From Piezodorus guildinii (Eukaryota; Arthropoda; Insecta; Hemiptera; Pentatomidae): a DNA stretch of 64,000 nt. Numbering within the stretch: position 1 is the stretch's first letter; every line of letters begins with the position of its first letter. The notes under the pieces were generated by a model. That model had not been told where the DNA came from and ran no database searches. It worked only from the letters and a program-made list of their open reading frames with translations. The DNA lies in the NCBI GenBank assembly GCA_023052935.1, contig CM041294.1:20360635-20424634 (forward strand). Reading direction: 5' to 3'. Made by a program: the position numbers and the translations under genes. Positions 11,351-22,212 of this stretch are shown piece by piece.

Positions 11351-11656
11351 CATCCCACACCTTTATTTATTTAACGTCACTTTATGCTACTATGGCTAAT
11401 CGGACGATACTACAGTGGGAGTCCTAAATTTTGCCTATCCAGGTTTTATTTGGATAGGGATCTTTAACGAGTACCTGACATCGCACAGGTTCGGGACCAC
11501 CTTTTAAAGTCTCCTCCGAAGGACGGCGTAACTAAGGATTTTTTACTCCCATTAAAAAATCCTAGGACCACCTGCAGGTTTGAACCCGTGACCTTTGGCA
11601 TGGGAGGCTGTTATGCTAGCCACCCAGCTACTAGTGATCCCATCCCACACCTTTAT
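11351..11656 (-). mobile_element. tRNA-derived SINE with 16-bp target duplication
   Basis: The insert 11367-11640 is flanked by identical CATCCCACACCTTTAT at 11351-11366 and 11641-11656. On the minus strand it begins with a tRNA-like head: an A-box-like TGGCTAGCATAACAG and a B-box-like GGGTTCAAACC, as expected for a polymerase III internal promoter. The body contains CCGTCCTTCGGAGGAGAC and GGTGGTCCCG, a module repeated in the copies at 14.8 and 37.4 kb, and ends ACGTTAAATAAATAAA. About 275 bp, seemingly full length. Confidence 0.85.
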
Positions 11657-11805
11657 CATACTTCCTTACTATAAATCAATTTTATGCATTTTATTTCTGT
11701 ATCTAAAAATAATTTAAAAGTATAACTTATTTATCTCATCAACTTAATTTTATTGGTTTGTCTTTATTTAACATCTATTAATTAATTATTCCACGTTTTT
11801 TGAAG

Positions 11806-11946
11806 ACACATGCCTTTTTGCGGGACTTGTTCCTTTGGAGTCAGGGGACCCTAAAAAGTGTATTTTTGGTGAAAACTGGAATTCGAAAATTTTCACGATC
11901 GCTTACTATACCTATATTTCACATATAGGTAAATCCAAGTAAAAAG
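11806..11946 (+). mobile_element. REP-A right-end fragment
   Basis: Matches the last 140 bp of REP-A (TTTTTGCGGGACTTG, AAAACTGGAATTCGAAAATT, TTTCACGATCGC, then CATATAGGTAAATCCAAGTA). Subtype B end, degenerate terminal repeat. Confidence 0.7.
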
Positions 11947-12476
11947 TATGCCTTAAGTAATCCAAACACTTAACTTCTCAAAATAAGATTTTGTCGTTCG
12001 TCAATTCTACTTTTCTGTTATGTCGTCCGCAGTTCCGACCCTAACAGAAAAGTCCCATTATTTTTATGAATTTTAGGCCATCCCACACTCCAAAATACGT
12101 AACGGCAAACTTATGCAAATTGTTTGGGGTGAGAAATGGGGTCGATTTGAAAACCAAAATAAACAACAACCTTCTGACTGGTAGATTTGGAAGGAGGGTT
12201 GGAGTGCGGTTCAAGAGAGGAATTTAAATGGATCCTGCCGTATCTGAACCACTATGCTGCAGTGGATTCGAATTCACTATTTTAGAAAAACATTATTTCT
12301 AAATTAGAATAAAATAACTATGGTTGTTCTCGACTGACTAGTCGATAAATATAACTTTGACTCACACAATCAAGCCAAATTTAAGCTATTAAGTGTCATT
12401 AAAATTTCGATGAAGTCTTCCGCCACGTGTTTTTTTTCAAATTCAAAGGGTCCTTCTCTTCTATTCTCAATTATAC
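11947..12476. other. No supported gene
   Basis: Some GC-richer sequence (12050-12260) without a recognisable frame. Confidence 0.45.
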
Positions 12477-12480
12477 ACAT

Positions 12481-12547
<67 letters not shown>
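12477..12547. repeat. (CA)n(TA)n compound microsatellite
   Basis: About 10 CA units followed by more than 20 TA units. The peptides across it on both strands are repeat artefacts. Confidence 0.95.
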
Positions 12548-12551
<4 letters not shown>

Positions 12552-12559
12552 CGTATTTA

Positions 12560-13415
12560 TTACCTTTTATACCATAAAGAGCAAAATAAACTGTAAACTG
12601 ACACAATTTCTGACGGGACATGGAGGAGCCAAAAGCTTTTGAATTTATTTCGATTCAAACTAACATACGACAAAATCTGTAAGTGTGAGGGTAAAAGCGA
12701 ACAGACGTACGAACATCTTTTATTCGATTGCAGTAAACTGGACAAACATAGACACAAACTGATCGCAACAGTCTTACTTAACGGAGACCCATGGCCGCCT
12801 TCGAAGTGTGACCTTCTTACAAAATATTTTTCAAAATTTGATGAATTTGTGGACCGGGTGGCCTATGCAGAATTAGAGAAATAGCAACAGGCAATAACTC
12901 GTTATTAATTTTTATTTTATTTACTTTCACTGTTTCTCTTCTTGACACAACGGTTGTTATTATTTTATGTATTAGTTCCTTATTTGTTATCATTTAATAC
13001 TTATAAAGTAATACTTATAAATGATACTTGTAAAAAGTACTTATAAAGTAATGAATTTGTTAGTAGCTGGTTTATTAGTTTAGTCAATTAGTTAGTTTGC
13101 ATTATTTCGTTAATTAGTTATAACAAATGAATTATTTATTATTTGTTTCTGGTTTATTTTTTTTAATAATTAGTAAGTATTATTTTGTTAATTCGTTATA
13201 ACAAATGATTTATTTATCAGTTTATATTTATTAGTTTTATTTACCAGTTATTATTATACATTTTTTTTTTTTATAAAATATGTTCTGTAACATAATTTAT
13301 ATTATGTAATAAAAATACGCGTTGTATCGCAAGATGGTACGCGTAGAAATAAATGCACCCATTGCAGGGTTAGTGTAATGAGGAAAACCGTAAGATTACT
13401 AAAATAATATATAGT
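12560..13415 (+). pseudogene. LINE ORF2 C-terminus and 3'UTR (GHGGAKS family)
   Basis: Same family as the longer relic at 28.3-29.4 kb. The plus strand encodes CKLTQFLTGHGGAKS, a frameshift, then KLTYDKICKCEGKSEQTYEH, LLFDCSKLDKHRHKL and KYFSKFDEFVDRVAYAELEK ending near 12884. The CxCxGKSEQTxEHLLFxC block is the terminal zinc-binding motif found after RNase H in I/R1/Jockey-type ORF2 proteins. The 3'UTR (12885-13415) closely matches 29007-29400, including ATACGCGTTGTATCGCAAGA. It ends where the opposing LINE tail at 13418 begins. Truncated 5' by the TA repeat. Confidence 0.75.
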
Positions 13416-13417
13416 AA

Positions 13418-14215
13418 TAATAATATTAATAATAATAATAGGCTTAGCGAACCGAAGGCTCGATGCCGATACCACCAAATTCCGTCTACACAGACTCGTC
13501 CTATGCTCACCATTCAAGCCCAAGCTCCCGTGATCAGCCTTAACGCAATCCTCCCATCTCCGCTTCGACCTACCTTTCGGACGCCTACCAGTCGGATAAG
13601 CAAATACCAACTTTCTCGGAATCCGCTCGTCATCGAGCCCAACAACTTTACTCGTCCATTTAAGTCTCCGCGATGCAATCAGCTCAATTATATTCACAGG
13701 ATGCAAGTTCCGCAATTCCGCGTTAAACTCCACAGTGGCCTCATCTCTCTTAGGACAAAATATTTTACGCAATACCTTATTTTCGAAAACCTTATACCGT
13801 TGTTCATCCTTTAAAGTAAGCGGCCACGTTTCACATCCGTAAAGAACCGTTGGAAGAATAATATTTTTATAAATTCTAATCTTTAAGTTTTTAAACAGAA
13901 GCCACGAACTAAGTAACTTAGCAACTGAATAATAACACGCATTTCCCACCTTTATACCGGGACTTTATTTCTTCCTGGATTTCATTTTTTCTAGTTATAA
14001 TTGAACCTAAATACTTGAATTTCTCTACGTGTTCAAAAGTATGACCTGATACATCAATATCACCAAGATCGACACCGTTTCTGCTACTAATCATATACTT
14101 CGTCTTATCGGTATTTAATTCGAGTCCTATTTCTTTACCGGTTTTTATTAACACACTTGTATTTAGTTGTATGGTTTCCGTGTCTTCACCTAGCAGTACC
14201 AGATCATCGGCTATA
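13418..14215 (-). pseudogene. LINE RT C-terminal half with (ATT)n tail
   Basis: Minus-strand relic of a non-LTR retrotransposon (RTE- or Jockey-like; clade uncertain). From its 5' cut: ADDLVLLGEDTETIQLNTS (the catalytic ADD box), GLELNTDKTKYMISSRNG, KFKYLGSIITRKNEI, a frameshift near 13940, GNACYYSVAKLLSSWLLF, IILPTVLYGCETWPLTLKDE, FENKVLRKIFCPKRDE and a basic GRRPKGRSKRRWEDCV tail. The order ADD box, YLGS, YGCETW, LRKIF is diagnostic of LINE ORF2 palm, thumb and C-terminal region. The 3' end is an ATT-repeat tail (13418-13440). Fragments of the same element occur at 5.0-5.4 and 38.4-38.6 kb. Confidence 0.85.
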
Positions 14216-14330
14216 TAATATATAATATTATATAGTAATATATATAATATTATATATAATATAATATATAGTAAACATATAATATAATATATAGTAGACT
14301 ATATAATATAATATATAGTAGACAAATTTA
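14216..14330. repeat. AT-rich tandem repeat
   Basis: Imperfect units of about 20-28 bp built on ATATAATATAATATATAGTA, at least three adjacent copies (14260-14325), abutting the truncated 5' end of the LINE at 14215. Confidence 0.85.
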
Positions 14331-14619
14331 AAATTATCACATTTTTAAATCGTCTAATATATACTAACCAAGTATATTATGAATTGACAATATGAAAAAA
14401 AAAAAAGTTAAATAATATCTCTCTATATAAGATGATAACGTTGTTTTGGTTTTCGTTAACTCCTTCCAAACCACAAGACGGATTTTATAATTCAGGTCTT
14501 TTATCATCACTTAGGGCATTCTTTCCCGATGGTGCATATGCAAAATGTGTATATTTAACTTTTCTTTAAACGGGAAAAATAAACTTTCTGTAACCAACTC
14601 ATCAAAAAATTATATTTGA
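14331..14619. other. No gene seen
   Basis: AT-rich sequence without recognisable features. Confidence 0.4.
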
Positions 14620-15060
14620 AATATAAGCAGTAACATTATTCCAGAAAAAACAAAAAGTAATTGTAATGAGATCCCATCACCTGTTCCACATATCCCAACC
14701 CTGTACCTAAATAGTAATCCTTTAAGGCTTCACCTACTGTCAGAAATCTGGGAGTAACCTTCGACCAAACTTAGTTATGCCGTCCTTCGGAGGGGTCGTT
14801 AAAAGGTGGTCCCGAGCCTGTGCGATGTCAGGTACTCGTTAAAGATCCCTATCCTAGTAAAACCTGGATTGGCAAAATTTAGGACTCCCTCTGTAGCATT
14901 GTCCGATTAGCCTTAGTAGCATCAAGTGACGTTAAATAACTAAACAAACAAAACCTTCGACCAAACTCTATCCTTCAAAATTCATATTTCTGAAATCTCC
15001 CGTCGTAATTATTCAACCTTAAAAGGACTGTATTCCCTTCGTCACAAAAACCGACGCCCC
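14620..15060 (+). pseudogene. RT fragment interrupted by a SINE
   Basis: On the plus strand KSNCNEIPSPVPHIPTLYLN and RLHLLSEILGVTFDQ lead into the SINE at 14771-14956. After it, LSFKIHISEISRRNYSTLKG and LYSLRH continue the same domain. The LGVTFDxTLSFKxHI block is the conserved segment after the RT palm of many non-LTR elements (K-YLGV-D--L-F--HI). The family is different from the PPRRLKRRW Jockey tails and cannot be refined. Confidence 0.65.
14756..14970 (+). mobile_element. 5'-truncated tRNA-SINE with target duplication
   Basis: Body and tail of the same SINE as at 11.4 kb: TTAGTTATGCCGTCCTTCGG, GGTGGTCCCGAGCCTGTGCG and a 3' end GACGTTAAATAACTAAACAA. The tRNA-like head is absent. Flanking copies of ACCTTCGACCAAACT (near 14757 and 14955) are the target duplication. 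The insertion splits an RT relic and is therefore younger than it. Confidence 0.85.
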
Positions 15061-15236
15061 TAGATTTTTGCAAATATCTTTTTTTATATAGTATATGCTT
15101 CTAAAAGACATAAGGAAAATTAAGAAAAACGACATAATAAAAAAAAAATTAATATTAAAAAAAACAAAATCATAAAAATAAAAATTGACCTCTTTACATA
15201 TTTAAACTTTAATTAAAAAAAAAAAAAATGCGTCCT

Positions 15237-15590
15237 CAATACTGGGTATTCCCTCCTCTGGCTTTGATGACTGATTCAAACCTCCCAGGCGTCCTTTGAA
15301 TAAGGATAGCTACCCGTTCCTGGAGTATGGCCTTCTACTCTTCCACTAACACTATCCTAAGGTCCTGTAGAGTAGCTGGAGGGTTTGGCCACCGTCGGAC
15401 ACACCTCCCTAACTTGTCCCGTAGCAGTTCTACAGGATTAAGGTCTGGACTTCTAGCTGGCCACCGCTGAGTACGAATGCCGACCTCATACAGACAGCTT
15501 GCCACTACATTTGTTGTATGTGGCCGGGCATTATCATGCATCAGGCTAAAATTATCGCCAATGAAAGGATTAAAAGGCATCACAAATTCC
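15237..15590 (-). pseudogene. Tc1-like transposase C-terminal fragment
   Basis: Minus-strand relic of a Tc1-type DDE transposase, the enzyme that excises and reinserts its own element by cut and paste. Readable blocks are PFNPFIGDNFSLMHDNARPH (second catalytic Asp in the HDNARPHT motif), GIRTQRWPARSPDLNPVELL (third acidic residue in SPDLNPVE, i.e. the D34E arrangement), LRDKLGRCVRRWPNPPATLQ, then past a stop at about 15337 LQERVAILIQRTPGRFESV and the C-terminal RGGNTQY before a stop at about 15237. The N-terminal DNA-binding region and first Asp are missing, cut off near the TA repeat. An in-frame stop confirms it is dead. Confidence 0.9.
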
Positions 15591-15628
15591 TCTAGAACGT
15601 CCGTAATGTAAAAAATTGCAGATCAACA

Positions 15629-15720
<92 letters not shown>
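15629..15720. repeat. (TA)n microsatellite
   Basis: Nearly uninterrupted TA repeat, the longest in this part of the window. Confidence 0.97.
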
Positions 15721-15722
<2 letters not shown>

Positions 15723-17514
15723 ACAATATGTGAACATTATAGGAAACGTATTGTTGAAGTGCTACCGATACGAACGAGAATGCAATCGACAGGCTCGAAC
15801 TGCCACAGCTACTAGCAGGAAATGATAAGAAATTCTACAAAAACATGATAAAATATATTAAATTATTTACACAATTGTAATTAACTTTATCACAGGAAAC
15901 TTAATTATCATTTCCAAAGGAAAACTTTATTGCAATGTATTTTACTTATAAGCATTCTGGAATGAATGTTGAAAAATATACAAGCAATGTTAAATAAAAA
16001 AAAACTTTTTTTGATTATGTAAACGAATAAAATTATTGTACTAAAGCTTTTATTCATTTATTTTTGGGAATAACTCTGGAATATCACTTTAAAAAAATGA
16101 CATTAGATTACATGAAGCTTTTTTACTTAAATAACGGGAGCTAAAGTATATCTTCTTAAAAGGAAATGCATGAAAATATAAAAAGTATTGAATAAATAAC
16201 TATGCTTGTCGATAAACCTAGAAGCTAGGCTTTTTAAATATATTTTTTTTTTTTTAAATGTAAGTTTGGTATTAGCAATATATTTTAATCATATAACTAA
16301 TTTTAATGTTCCCTTTTATAAATGAACTTTTATTATCTTTTTGCAGACTTAATAAAACCTTTATTTCCCTTGGTCTCCATTGAAGCTCTTCTCCCTAACA
16401 TTGAATCATATATTTTTTTTTTTTTTTTTTTTTTTTTTACAATATCCTCTTTCCCCTTGACTACGCTCATCATATACACTAATGGACAGAAGGAGTTTGT
16501 TTGATGTAGGATTATTACTTTTCAGAACGACCCTGTGTCAAAGAAGCATTTGTAGAACAATGTTCCAGCTAGGGAAAATAAAATTTTAATGAAAAATTTC
16601 TTGGTAAAAACGGTTTTTTGTTCCGGACATTGCTAAATTAAAAGTCTGAAATGTATAACATCGAATTCCATGTCCATATATGAGGTAAATTAAATTCAAT
16701 TTTATGATTTTTTTAAATTTGACATGATTTTGAATGTAATGTCCACACACGTTGGAATTTATTTTTAATATTCCTTTGAGATGTTTCTCAATCATAAACT
16801 TGGAATTGGTCATGTCCTTATTTTGTTTTTAGATATAGAAAAAATAATATTACAAGAATTTGAATAATGACACATATCCTAATTACTTGTACCGATATTC
16901 CACGTTATTCAATAAGGTAATAAATAAGCCTTTTCAGCTGAATAGAAGTTGATCAGTCCGTTATGTTTTTTTCCTAAAACATTATCTATACATCTGAAAC
17001 TGCTTAAAGGGCACAATTACACTATAAGTTAAATCTTCTTATTTATTTATTACACTAAAACTAAGGTAACTGAAAACTGAACAGTTTTACAACATTATTG
17101 CTAACAATTAGAGATATTGAGTTCTGCGTATTACCAGATTTTACAAAAGGTCGTAAAATATATTCGCAATTCAAAAGAAGGTAAATAATTCTATGAAATT
17201 TTACTGTTTGACGTGTCAAGTAGGTTTGTAAATAAAAAATTAGAGTTGGCGATGACAGGATAAACCTAATTTTTTTTAAATGACCTCTCAGTCTCAGTGA
17301 TGATGAATATTTAATATTTCAATTTAATGCCAAATCTCAAGAGGGACGACTGATTTAGGGAAAGATTATTTCATTTTAAATAATTTCCCTTTTTATATAA
17401 TAGTGAAATCTGTCCAATCATTAAAATTTAAAATATTCCAACGAAAATATAATTCTGGAATATGTCAGTTGAAATAGTTTAGCTAATTATTATTTATTTT
17501 TATTTAACGGCTCG
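15721..17514. other. AT-rich, no gene seen
   Basis: Includes a T run at 16411-16438. Several short open frames have no recognisable similarity. About 1.8 kb with nothing assignable. Confidence 0.5.
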
Positions 17515-17905
17515 ACAGGCGCCTGAAGCTGCCCTTGGCCCTCTCAACTGCCCTTTCCCGAACACTTCGGTCCGCAGCATGTCTGCTGGATACTCCTACC
17601 ATCCTCAAGTCCTCAGCCACGGAGTCCTTCCACTTTCCCTTCGGTGTCCTCATACTTAGAAGCTTACTTCGGAGAAAACTTCTTAGAGCGAAATATGTTT
17701 TGTTACCCCCATTACTCGCTTACGAATTTCTTCTTCTTCGTTGATCTGATCATTAACAATGGAGCCGAGGTACTTAAAACTGGACACGCACTGGAATGTA
17801 TATTGTTCCACTACATAATGCTTTGGCGGATTTATAGGTGTTTTCCTCGTGAGTACCATAATTTTTGTTTTTTCCTCATTGATGGCTAGTCCCATTCTAG
17901 TCCCG
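17515..17905 (-). pseudogene. Internally deleted LINE RT fragment
   Basis: Minus-strand blocks GLAINEEKTKIMVLTRKTP, YTFQCVSSFKYLGSIVNDQ and INEEEEIRKRVMGVTKHIS (post-palm and thumb region of an RT) are followed in another frame by RTPKGKWKDSVAEDLRMVGV and RSVRERAVERAKGSFRRL. The latter resembles the very C-terminal R-x-G-R-P-x-x-x-W segment of RTE-like ORF2. The YGxETW region between them is missing, so about 100 residues were deleted. A separate lineage from the LINEs at 13.4 and 45 kb. Confidence 0.75.
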
Positions 17906-18262
17906 AAAAACCCAGGACAGTCTATAGAACCAAGCTAGCAAAGATACTTTATTTCTTTCAATAGTATGGTTAAAGTGAATGATATAACGCCTAGCACTAA
18001 AAACTTTGGTGAATTAATAAACTAATTCGCTAACAATTTCGAGGGTCTTAAAGCAAACTATTCGAAAACAAAAGGTGTCTAACTGATCATCGTTCAAAAT
18101 AAAATATAACAAAAATACTAAAGAAACTGTGGAGAAAAATTAAACTGTGACAAAGAATAGGTGTAAAAATTAATACGTAAAATCATATAAAATAATGATA
18201 TGGTCAGAAATTGATAAACCACAAAAGGAAAGACCAACCTAAATACTTCTTTAAATAAGTAA
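17906..18262. other. No gene seen
   Basis: AT-rich, unassigned. Confidence 0.4.
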
Positions 18263-18420
18263 GATGGTTGGGGGGTGCGGTCATCTAATAAAAACACACA
18301 TTGACAAGTAGTACTTATGTTTTATTGTGTGCTGACGTTTTAGCCTACATTGTAGGCCTTCATCAGGGTGACTCGGAGATTGTGTTTCAAGAAGTCGACT
18401 TCTCACATGTTCTCATTGGT
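18263..18420 (-). mobile_element. Solo arm of the palindromic element family
   Basis: GATGGTTGGGGGGTGCGGTCAT is shared with the ends of the palindrome at 50.5-52.0 kb. On the minus strand 18331-18368 carries the hammerhead-like block with CTGATGA and a GGCC-loop-GGC(T) stem, but GAAAC has changed to AAAAC. No opposing arm was found here. Confidence 0.65.
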
Positions 18421-18610
18421 CAACTAAACTCTATCATTATAAATGCTTCTTAAGAGTTTTACAAGGCTTCGTTTTGACGTTTTGCACATGAGATTCTGTC
18501 TTCAAGTAACGCTGAATAAATGATCATAGAAATCTCACTGTCCCATTTTTCCTGCCAGAACCCGAATTTCTTTTAATTCTATAATTCCATCCCACACAAA
18601 CATATAAAAT

Positions 18611-19760
18611 CGAGACCTTTAAAAGGCGATGATTGCCTTCTCCGAGGAAATCGACCTCACCTGCGGAGTTCCTCAAGGGTCTGTGCTATCACCAGTACTA
18701 TTCTCCATCTACACAGCTGAAACTGTTGGAGCAAAATACAAAACAGCTACTGTATATCGCTGATGACATAGCGATTTACAGTAGCTCGATGAACGCGCAG
18801 CTCTACATCAGGCGGAGTTTTTTTTTTTTTTTTTTTTTTGTCCCCCCTACCTCGCCTTTGAAGGCTATACGGTGGTTCTCTCGGGTCAGGGGGTGAGGGT
18901 GGGGGATATTTGCCGAGATAAAATCCCCAGCACAAGAGTCGAACTCGTAATTATTTGGTTTTAACTTTTCGGTCATCTCTTGCTAGGCAACACCTACACA
19001 CACATCAGGCGGAGTTGGCTTGTAATGAGATAACAAAAAAGCTGGAAAGACTAAATATTACAGTTAATCCCAAGAAGACCGACTATATTTTTTTTCTTAC
19101 CAGAAGAATAAGCGCTACCTACCGGAAACCTACGAGGTAGCGGAAATCAAAACCAAGCCGGCCAGTAGGATCGTATATCTAGGCATCATCCTTGACAGGC
19201 ACCTCAAATTGTCTAATCACTGCCTCAAAAAGATTAGCTCGGCTATGACCAAGTCCTATCGACTAAATCATTTACTAACGTCGCCGAATCTATCCCTGCG
19301 CCTGAAAATATTAATATATAAATCATTAATTAGACCGGCCATCTTATACGGAGCACCGATGCTAACTAATATATCACCAACCATCGCAAAAAAGCTCCAG
19401 CAGTTTCAAAATGGAGTACTGCGACGAATAGTAAGGCATACTTCACTACAGAGGACGAAGACAGACCAAATTCACGACTCCTTTGAACTTCCGACCGTGA
19501 CAGAGTTCATCTCCCGGAGACACATTAAATTCATATAGTCTCCGATACTGCACCAACCCACTGTTTAACACACTGACTCCGACAGGACGGCCACATCGCA
19601 GGCAAGACTATGTACAGACCCTCAGACTAGACTGGGAAACCATAACTTGACTAACTGACTCTGAAAGACTAGTAAGCCCCATCACTAGACGTGACACCCA
19701 TTCGCTCCCATATACAGAAAATTTTCGTATCCTCTGTCCCCTCTTAGAATGCATGTGATG
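18611..19760 (+). pseudogene. Jockey-type RT relic (separate lineage)
   Basis: Plus-strand remains of a reverse transcriptase. CGVPQGSVLSPVLFSIYTAE (motif B region) is followed by a frameshift and then YIADDIAIYSSSMNAQ, the catalytic ADD box. After a nested SINE the protein continues HQAELACNEITKKLERLNIT, VNPKKTDYIFF, RIVYLGIILDRHLKLSNH, LRLKILIYKSLIRPAILYGA and FQNGVLRRIVRHTSLQRTKT, with a further frame change near 19140 and a stop at about 19537. The order fits palm, thumb and C-terminal linker of a Jockey-superfamily ORF2. Multiple frameshifts make it non-coding. Confidence 0.85.
18808..19020 (-). mobile_element. SINE nested in RT, with target duplication
   Basis: An insert of about 185 bp lies between two copies of ACATCAGGCGGAGTT (18808-18821 region and 19006-19020). 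The poly-T at 18819-18839 is the tail seen from the opposite strand. On the minus strand a B-box-like GAGTTCGACTC suggests a tRNA-derived promoter; the A-box is weaker. The body (ATATCCCCCACCCTCACCCC) is unlike the SINE at 11.4 kb, so this is a second family. Confidence 0.75.
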
Positions 19761-20059
19761 CAGAAAAAGAGATCCTAGATTCCTTCCTCTATTTCCGATT
19801 TCCAAACCCAAATCCCATGGGGCTTAGAAAAAAAAAAAATTACTAGCTTAAATAAAACATTAGATTACAAACAATGGGTGGTTTCTTCACAAGACTATTC
19901 CAATTTTCGCTTGCATTATTTGCTGACATTTGCTTCTAGTTTAGAAATTTTTAGTGCTGCGACTGGGTAGTGTCTCTACATGTATTTCATGACAGTTTTC
20001 TATTACCATTACATTTACTTGATGTGTTTTTTTTTTATTCAGTTGTAGATATATCAATA
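19761..20059. other. No gene seen
   Basis: Unassigned; contains an A run near 19829. Confidence 0.4.
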
Positions 20060-20065
20060 AAAAAA

Positions 20066-20138
<73 letters not shown>
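20060..20138. repeat. poly-A plus (TA)n
   Basis: About 24 A followed by about 28 TA units; possibly a retroinsertion tail that seeded the microsatellite. Confidence 0.93.
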
Positions 20139-20689
20139 TGCTAAAGAAAAGAGAAAACTAGACTATTTCATAATTTTTTAGAATTTTATTTAGGAGTAGA
20201 GATTTTCTAAAAATAACATGTCTCAACTTTGTAATAGGTAAAACACTGATTCCCTACTACCTAAACCCAGATCCTCCCTTAATCGAAAACACCCACCGTT
20301 GAGGGGACATTGCCCTAAGCCCTTCCCCAACTCCCGTCCTAATCTGCGGTAGATTGTCCCTTAAGGAGAGGCTAAGAAGATGGAGGGGATGAAAAGACCC
20401 TCTTCCAATACCTGTTTGCTTTGGTCGGGCACTTAGTCCACGAGGGATTGCCACTTCTCTATCCAATGAGACGGTCCGTCCTTTGTAGGCTGGAGACTTA
20501 TCCTCTGATTTATTTATTAGGGAAGATTTATTTTCGTATATAATAGTATCAGTTATTCTGTATTTTTTAAATTATAATTTCGACAGAGGAGAACGAGAGC
20601 ACTATTTACCATCAGCCTGGATCTGGTTATTTTTTAATTTCAAGGCAACAGAAGAATGGTGAAGACAAATGTATGAACAGAATTTTTTT
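20139..20689. other. Unassigned, GC-richer block
   Basis: 20250-20510 is GC-richer than its surroundings and has an open minus-strand frame (20257-20466) without any recognised domain. Confidence 0.4.
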
Positions 20690-21585
20690 ATTTATTAATT
20701 TATTGAAATTTACAGCTGTATTAGTAAATACATCAAATAAATTGGCTCATAATATAGCTAATATACATGAAAAGACATTAAGAGAATATGCCATTGGCAA
20801 CACTCCACTAGGTAATCTACACTAGAAGGTCTCGAGGCCATCTTTTTTTCAGAAGCATCGGAGGATTGTCAGGAATGGAAGAGGAAGGAAGAATTTAAAC
20901 TAGTGGGTTAATGTGGGAGTGGTGTTTGTCATGAAAGGAATGATACCTCGTACGGGCCAAATCAGTAACATATGGGACATTAAAGTCTTTATGGATGAGT
21001 TTGTTGGTGACAAAGTAAGGAACATTGAGGATTTTTCGAAGGATTTTGGATTGTAGGGATTGAATACGGGAAGAATTCGATAGCTTAATAGGGCCACAAA
21101 GCTCAACTCCGTACGTCCAGATAGGCCTTATGATGGTAATATATATGAGCCTTTTGTAGTTAAGTGGAAGGTTAGAGCGTCTGTCCAGTAAGTGTTGAAG
21201 TTAGCAAAAGCGTTGGGCAGTTTCATCTAGTTTCAGTCTTGTTAGTTGTTTATGCAGTAGGAGTCCTAGATAGCGAATCTGTTCAACCGGGACTAGCGGA
21301 ATATTATTAAAGGACACTGTAGGGCAGGATGTCGTAGGTTTACGACGAAGGGTAAAGGTAATTTGGTGGGATTTGTCGGATTTGATTTTGATTCTCCAAT
21401 TCTGACACCATACATCTGATGTGGGATTGAAGAGTTTGATAGGCAATAGTAGGATCATTATTGACTGATAACACACAAGTGTCATCAGCATAGGTAGAAA
21501 GGAAGGTGTTAAGATGGGTTGGGATATCAGCTGTATAGACTGTGTAAAGAAGGGGTCCTAGGATACTGCCTTGAGAAACGAATGG
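20690..21585 (-). pseudogene. Jockey-type LINE, RT palm to 3' end
   Basis: The longest copy of the common Jockey-type family. On the minus strand from 21585: VSQGSILGPLLYTVYTADIP and YADDTCVLSVN (catalytic box), then WCQNWRIKIKSDKSHQITFT and VPVEQIRYLGLLLHKQLTRL. The YGVELxGPIK-like region, LQSKILRKILNVPYFVTNKL-like segment and the conserved R-P-R-x-L end follow in shifting frames. The 3'UTR reads into a T-rich plus-strand run near 20690. Several frameshifts. This copy ties the 1-300 fragment and the 3'-only copies into one family. Confidence 0.85.
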
Positions 21586-21872
21586 ACAGAATAAATAAAA
21601 AAAATTGCAATGTACAATGGGAATATGATAGAACCTAGAGTTTTAAAAGACTTGAGATCGTCATAGAAAACTTATTTCAATTAAACATTTTTAGATGCTT
21701 ATCATTTAAAAAAAAAATGTTTACTCATAATTGTTTCCGTTTCGTCCAATAATCTATAAAATCAGTTCTAGGATCTAATGAAATGATATAAAAAATTAGC
21801 TCCATATATATTTTTTTCTTGTGTAATTATACTAGGTTTTAATTTATTTCACCACTACAAAAAAAAAATAAA

Positions 21873-21943
<71 letters not shown>

Positions 21944-22084
21944 AATCGAATAAGAAAAAAAAAGTTTTTTTGGACAACAATGTTTTTTTAAATCATTGAA
22001 ATTAAGTTTCGATTTAAGGATCTATTCTAAAAATTTAATCTTTCTTGTTCTAACTAAAGAAGATCTATTTTCTACAAATAGAAA
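21586..22084. other. AT-rich, includes (TA)n at 21881-21940
   Basis: No gene. An A-rich run at 21860-21880 precedes a TA microsatellite. Confidence 0.7.
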
Positions 22085-22099
22085 CATATATTACGTAAT

Positions 22100-22212
22100 A
22101 TGCATTATGCAGTCTGAAAAACTACGTTTTGGGGGCTGAAGCTGAAGCTCTATGATATTCTAGGAACCCGCTATCACTTCAGCCCCCAAAACGTCTGCAG
22201 CATAAACGCACC
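22100..22212. mobile_element. MITE-like hairpin remnant
   Basis: Perfect 18-bp inverted repeat ACGTTTTGGGGGCTGAAG at 22124-22141 and its complement at 22177-22194, with a 35-nt loop. The outer right sequence on the minus strand, AAGGTGCGTTTATGCTGCAG, resembles the termini of many small non-autonomous DNA transposons. The left outer end is degenerate, and no clean target duplication was identified. Confidence 0.6.

Noticed and set aside
15735..15830. CAGGCTCGAACTGCC, a possible tRNA B-box on the minus strand
   Set aside because: No A-box, no cloverleaf and no tail; a single 11-mer match is not enough for a tRNA or SINE call.
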